From the NCBI GenBank assembly GCA_946619805.1, contig CAMOMM010000017.1:1-9948 (forward strand): 9,948 nt of DNA, in the 5' to 3' direction. Position 1 is the stretch's first letter. Each line of letters opens with the position of its first letter. Both the position numbers and the translations under genes were made by a program. The DNA is from an uncultured Bacillota bacterium (GTDB lineage: Bacteria > Bacillota_I > Bacilli_A > Erysipelotrichales > Erysipelotrichaceae). This document shows positions 6,263-9,948 of this stretch, one piece after another. The notes below the pieces were generated by a model, which ran no database searches, was not told the origin of the DNA, and was given only the letters and a program-made list of their open reading frames with translations.

Positions 6263-6736
6263 ATGATAGTAATTGAAATGATGGATGGCAGCAAGATGAA
6301 GCTGCAGTTAGATGAGAAAAGCGCACCGATAACCGTTGCCAACTTCCTCAAGCTTGTAAATGAACACTTCTACGATGGACTTACCTTCCACCGTATCATT
6401 AAGAAATTCATGATTCAGGGTGGTGACCCAACCGGAACCGGCCGGGGCGGTTCAAAGGAAACCATCAAAGGTGAATTCGCCGCCAATGGTGTAAACAATC
6501 CCCTGGAACACAAAAGAGGAACGATATCCATGGCCAGAACAAACGATCCAAACAGTGCAACATCACAGTTCTTTATCTGTCATTGGGATGCTCCGCATCT
6601 GGATGGCAGCTATGCAGCTTTTGGCCAGCTGGTTGAAGGATTTGATGTACTGGATAAAATAGCTTCTGTTCCAACTAACTGGATGGACAGACCGCTGGAA
6701 CCGCAGGTCATCAAGTCAATCTACATTGAAGATTAG
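6263..6736 (+). CDS. Cyclophilin-type peptidyl-prolyl cis-trans isomerase
   Basis: A 157-residue single-domain cyclophilin without a signal peptide, so cytoplasmic. It catalyses cis-trans isomerisation of Xaa-Pro bonds during folding. FHRIIKKFMIQGGDP (42-56) carries the catalytic Arg (R44) and the Met/Gln of the active site, RGTISMART (85-93) and SQFFI (101-105) follow, and APHLDGSYAAFGQLVEG (110-126) closes the pocket. His112 stands where human cyclophilin A has Trp121, a common bacterial variant linked to lower cyclosporin binding. It resembles PpiB-type bacterial cyclophilins, but the exact ortholog is not certain. Its ATG is 4 bases after the smpB stop with only a weak GTGAG site, pointing to coupled translation. 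Confidence 0.93.
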   Translation: MIVIEMMDGSKMKLQLDEKSAPITVANFLKLVNEHFYDGLTFHRIIKKFMIQGGDPTGTGRGGSKETIKGEFAANGVNNPLEHKRGTISMARTNDPNSATSQFFICHWDAPHLDGSYAAFGQLVEGFDVLDKIASVPTNWMDRPLEPQVIKSIYIED

Positions 6737-6741
6737 TCATA

Positions 6742-6798
6742 AAAAAAGCCCGTCATGAAGTGGTACAAAAAAAGTAGACAGTTCATCAGGGCTTTTTT
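6742..6798. terminator. Bidirectional terminator with a long loop
   Basis: AAAAAAGCCC (6742-6751) pairs perfectly with GGGCTTTTTT (6789-6798). The 37-base interior can form a further short stem, ATGAA (6755-6759) with TTCAT (6782-6786). It lies between the convergent isomerase and membrane-protein genes and has A/T-runs suited to both directions. The loop is much longer than usual and contains an IS-end-like stretch, annotated separately. Confidence 0.7.
6756..6780 (+). repeat. IS3-family-like terminal sequence inside the terminator loop
   Basis: These 25 bases start TGAAGTGGTAC, continue as an A-run and end AAGTAGACA. From memory, this pattern (TGAACTG-TACC-AAAAAGTAGACA-like) is typical of the ends of IS3/IS150-group elements in Bacillota. 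TCAT occurs on both sides (6753-6756 and 6783-6786), as a short target duplication might. No transposase gene is nearby, so this would be a relic or a coincidence. Confidence 0.25.
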
Positions 6799-7668
6799 CT
6801 ATACATATACTGACATTATCATCAGTATCTGGGATCCGATAAACCATGAAGCGGCATTTGCCACCAGTGCATATATCCAGGCGATCCCCTTCTTTCCCGG
6901 AAGCTTTCTGCTGTATACGACACCCTCAATAATGAAGACAATGATTTCCATGACGATCATTATCAGATAAGCCCCCAGAATACCTAAAAGGTAATTGATC
7001 AGAGATACCCCCAGATTCAGGATCAGCTGGGTAATGATATTGGTCCTTACTATTATAGCGATGGCTTCTCTGTCACGGTATCCGAAAACCAGAGCAATAA
7101 GGAGTTCAATCAGAATGGTAGCCGCTACTCTGACCAGCAGCCTTAGCCGCTCCCTGCCCCAGTTGTAGTTGGACCTTATCTGCAGGATATCACCATCTAA
7201 AGTACATTTATAATACCCGGCTATAACCGATCTCTGCATCGGTTCACTGGCAATCAGCTTTCCCTCAGGAGTGATCACAACGACAATGAAGTCGTCCGGG
7301 GCATAATAGCTCCAGCTGATCTTATTATCTTCTGAAGTAACTTTGTACAGATGACCCCAGAAGCAGTATTTTCCTTCTGTATATTGTATGAATCTGTCGA
7401 TGATCTCTTCAGGATAATCACTGAAATGCTTCTTATATTCCTCAATATTGCCATAAATTGAAGTACTTCCGCTGACGATATCTGTAATCAGCGGACCGTT
7501 AGGGCCATACCTGGAATCATTACCAAAAATGGAAACATAATATGTTCCCTCACCAAGTCCCTTAAAGGTTATCTCCGTTGAAGGCTTAGGACCCATGTCA
7601 GCGTGAACCACCGTAATCACAAACGGCAGCATCAGCAGCAACACTGTTAAGATTATTTTCTTCTTCAT
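6799..7668 (-). CDS. Uncharacterised membrane protein with secreted N-terminal domain
   Basis: A 289-residue protein of unknown function. A signal peptide (1-23, MKKKIILTVLLLMLPFVITV, cleavage after VHA) leads into DMGPKPS and an extracytoplasmic domain (about 24-170) rich in Tyr, Trp and beta-type segments such as GEGTYYVSIFG and FIVVVITPEGKLI. Four membrane helices follow (about 177-196, 205-228, 230-251 and 263-286), with a basic SRKLPGKKG loop before the last. From memory, similar proteins with a GPKPS motif after the signal peptide occur as hypothetical proteins in other Bacillota. A sensor or adhesion role is only a guess. The gene has no Shine-Dalgarno site: the bases before the ATG read TATTATAAAAGT. 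It stands alone, with its own terminator shared with the isomerase gene. Confidence 0.8.
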   Translation of the reverse strand: MKKKIILTVLLLMLPFVITVVHADMGPKPSTEITFKGLGEGTYYVSIFGNDSRYGPNGPLITDIVSGSTSIYGNIEEYKKHFSDYPEEIIDRFIQYTEGKYCFWGHLYKVTSEDNKISWSYYAPDDFIVVVITPEGKLIASEPMQRSVIAGYYKCTLDGDILQIRSNYNWGRERLRLLVRVAATILIELLIALVFGYRDREAIAIIVRTNIITQLILNLGVSLINYLLGILGAYLIMIVMEIIVFIIEGVVYSRKLPGKKGIAWIYALVANAASWFIGSQILMIMSVYV

Positions 7669-7674
7669 ACTTTT

Positions 7675-7680
7675 ATAATA
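7675..7680 (-). promoter_or_regulatory. -10-like box just before the membrane protein gene (possible leaderless start)
   Basis: TATTAT (7680-7675 on the minus strand) ends 6 bases before the ATG at 7668. If used, transcription would begin at or next to the start codon. That would explain the missing Shine-Dalgarno site. No good -35 is seen (TGGGAA at 17 bases is poor). Read-through from eno is limited by the terminator at 7716-7743. Confidence 0.35.
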
Positions 7681-7715
7681 TCATATGTCAGAGTCTTTTC
7701 CCATTAATCTGACAG

Positions 7716-7743
7716 AAAAGGCTCCGGAATTCCGGGGCCTTGT
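7716..7743 (-). terminator. Intrinsic terminator of eno
   Basis: AAGGCTCCGG (7718-7727) pairs with CCGGGGCCTT (7732-7741), ten pairs including one G-T, around an AATT loop. On the minus strand it is followed by TTTTCT. It lies 18 bases after the eno stop and separates eno from the membrane protein gene downstream. Confidence 0.85.
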
Positions 7744-7761
7744 TCTTTTACTGATTTTCAA

Positions 7762-9135
<1,374 letters not shown>

Positions 9136-9148
9136 TATAAGCATGGTT

Positions 9149-9948
9149 TTAACACGCTTTTTCGCATGCATCTTTAACAATCTCCCCGATCGTCGGATGC
9201 GGATGAACAGTGTGAACAATATCGTCAATCGTTCCGCCTTTTTTCATCAGAACACTGACTTCATTGATCATTTCACTGCTGTTTTCACAGATCATCTGGG
9301 CCCCCAGAATGACCTTGTCTTCCCTGCCGTAATAAATCAGTACGGTTCCCTCACCCTTCTGGGACAGCAGGGCTTTCCCATTGGCTCCGGCATTGGATGA
9401 AGCAGTTTCATATTCAATGCCTTTTTCCTGCAGTTCCTTTTCTGTCAAGCCAACCGTGGATATCACCGGATCGACAAAGATACAGGCCGGTATGACACGG
9501 TAGTCGGCACATTCATCCCTTCCCAGAATACTCGCCAGTGCAACATCTCCCTGGTAAGTTGCGACATGTGCCAGCTGCTTTATGCCGGTTATATCGCCGA
9601 TCGCATAGATGTTATCAACGTTGGTACGCATATGCTCATCAACCGGAATTCTGTTTCTTTCTCTGCTGACACCGGCTTTCTCCAGACCTATATCAGAAAT
9701 ATTATTCCGGCGTCCGGCAGCTGCCAGACATCTGTCAAACGGCAGTTCTTCCGTTTTGTCCTTATACTGATACCATATTCTGTCGGTTCCCACTTCCAGA
9801 ACTCTGGCTGATGTCAGTACCTTTATGCCAAGCTTCTTAATGCTGCGGTTAAGCCACTTCAGGATACCGGAATCAACTCCCGGCAGAATCGAAGGCATCA
9901 TTTCTATTACCGTAACCTTTTTGCCGAGCTTTCCCAATATAAAGGCCG
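9149..9948 (-). CDS. lpdA: Dihydrolipoyl dehydrogenase (E3), C-terminal part; 5' end beyond the right edge
   Basis: About 266 C-terminal residues are present and the frame is open to the right edge, so the start and the redox CxxxxC region are outside. The visible part begins in the NAD-binding domain (AFILGKLGKKVTVIEM). It continues through AAGRRNN and the FAD-binding NIYAIGDITG, and ends in the dimerisation domain with FVDPVISTVGLTE and VHPHPTIGE, which holds the catalytic His-Glu pair. This is the E3 flavoprotein pattern: reoxidation of dihydrolipoamide in 2-oxoacid dehydrogenase or glycine cleavage complexes. Which complex it serves cannot be told, since the partner genes would lie off the window. 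A related flavoprotein disulfide reductase is a weaker alternative. The upstream TTG at 9937 is internal, not a start. Confidence 0.87.
   Translation of the reverse strand, partial: AFILGKLGKKVTVIEMMPSILPGVDSGILKWLNRSIKKLGIKVLTSARVLEVGTDRIWYQYKDKTEELPFDRCLAAAGRRNNISDIGLEKAGVSRERNRIPVDEHMRTNVDNIYAIGDITGIKQLAHVATYQGDVALASILGRDECADYRVIPACIFVDPVISTVGLTEKELQEKGIEYETASSNAGANGKALLSQKGEGTVLIYYGREDKVILGAQMICENSSEMINEVSVLMKKGGTIDDIVHTVHPHPTIGEIVKDACEKAC

Noticed and set aside
6755..6970. Plus-strand frame of 71 codons after the isomerase gene
   Set aside because: It begins inside the terminator loop and is antisense to the membrane protein gene; no Shine-Dalgarno site.

Overview
The window comes from a low-to-moderate GC Gram-positive bacterium (Bacillota). 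Short -35/-10 promoters, strong GGAGG Shine-Dalgarno sites, TGA used as a stop and the set of protein families (SecG, SmpB, LemA, DUF2207, DUF4428) all fit. The flavour of the proteins suggests an Erysipelotrichia-like lineage, but that is a judgement from memory and was not tested. Most of the DNA is ordinary chromosomal sequence: housekeeping genes mixed with poorly characterised membrane and envelope genes. There is no intact mobile element, tRNA, rRNA or CRISPR array.

Left part (1-2820). The 5' end of a YitT-like membrane protein gene runs off the left edge on the minus strand. Upstream of it is a tight minus-strand operon read from a near-consensus promoter (2791-2819): lemA, a DUF2207 membrane protein with a Gly/Ser-rich tail, and a 41-residue lipoprotein gene that is easy to overlook. 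The junctions are one base long on both sides of the DUF2207 gene. The Shine-Dalgarno site of the small lipoprotein is made from the glycine codons of the DUF2207 tail. A perfect hairpin terminator ends the unit.

Middle part (2821-5546). An extended-SDR NAD(P)-dependent reductase or epimerase gene diverges from lemA and converges on a two-gene minus-strand unit: a DUF4428 zinc-ribbon protein followed by an ICMT-like membrane methyltransferase. The convergent genes share one bidirectional terminator.

Plus-strand housekeeping unit (5488-6798). A strong promoter drives secG, smpB and a cyclophilin-type peptidyl-prolyl isomerase: protein export, ribosome rescue and protein folding. A hairpin with a T-run sits between secG and smpB and could lower downstream expression. 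The rnr gene that often lies between secG and smpB in Bacillota is absent here. The terminator after the isomerase has an unusually long loop containing a stretch that looks like an IS3-family end.

Right part (6799-9948, all minus strand). First comes an uncharacterised membrane protein with an extracytoplasmic domain, whose gene has no Shine-Dalgarno site and may be leaderless. It is followed (moving upstream) by the enolase gene with its own terminator, and then by the 3' part of a dihydrolipoyl dehydrogenase gene that runs off the right edge.

The best candidate for something undescribed is the lemA-DUF2207-small lipoprotein operon. The second is the secreted membrane protein at 6799-7668.
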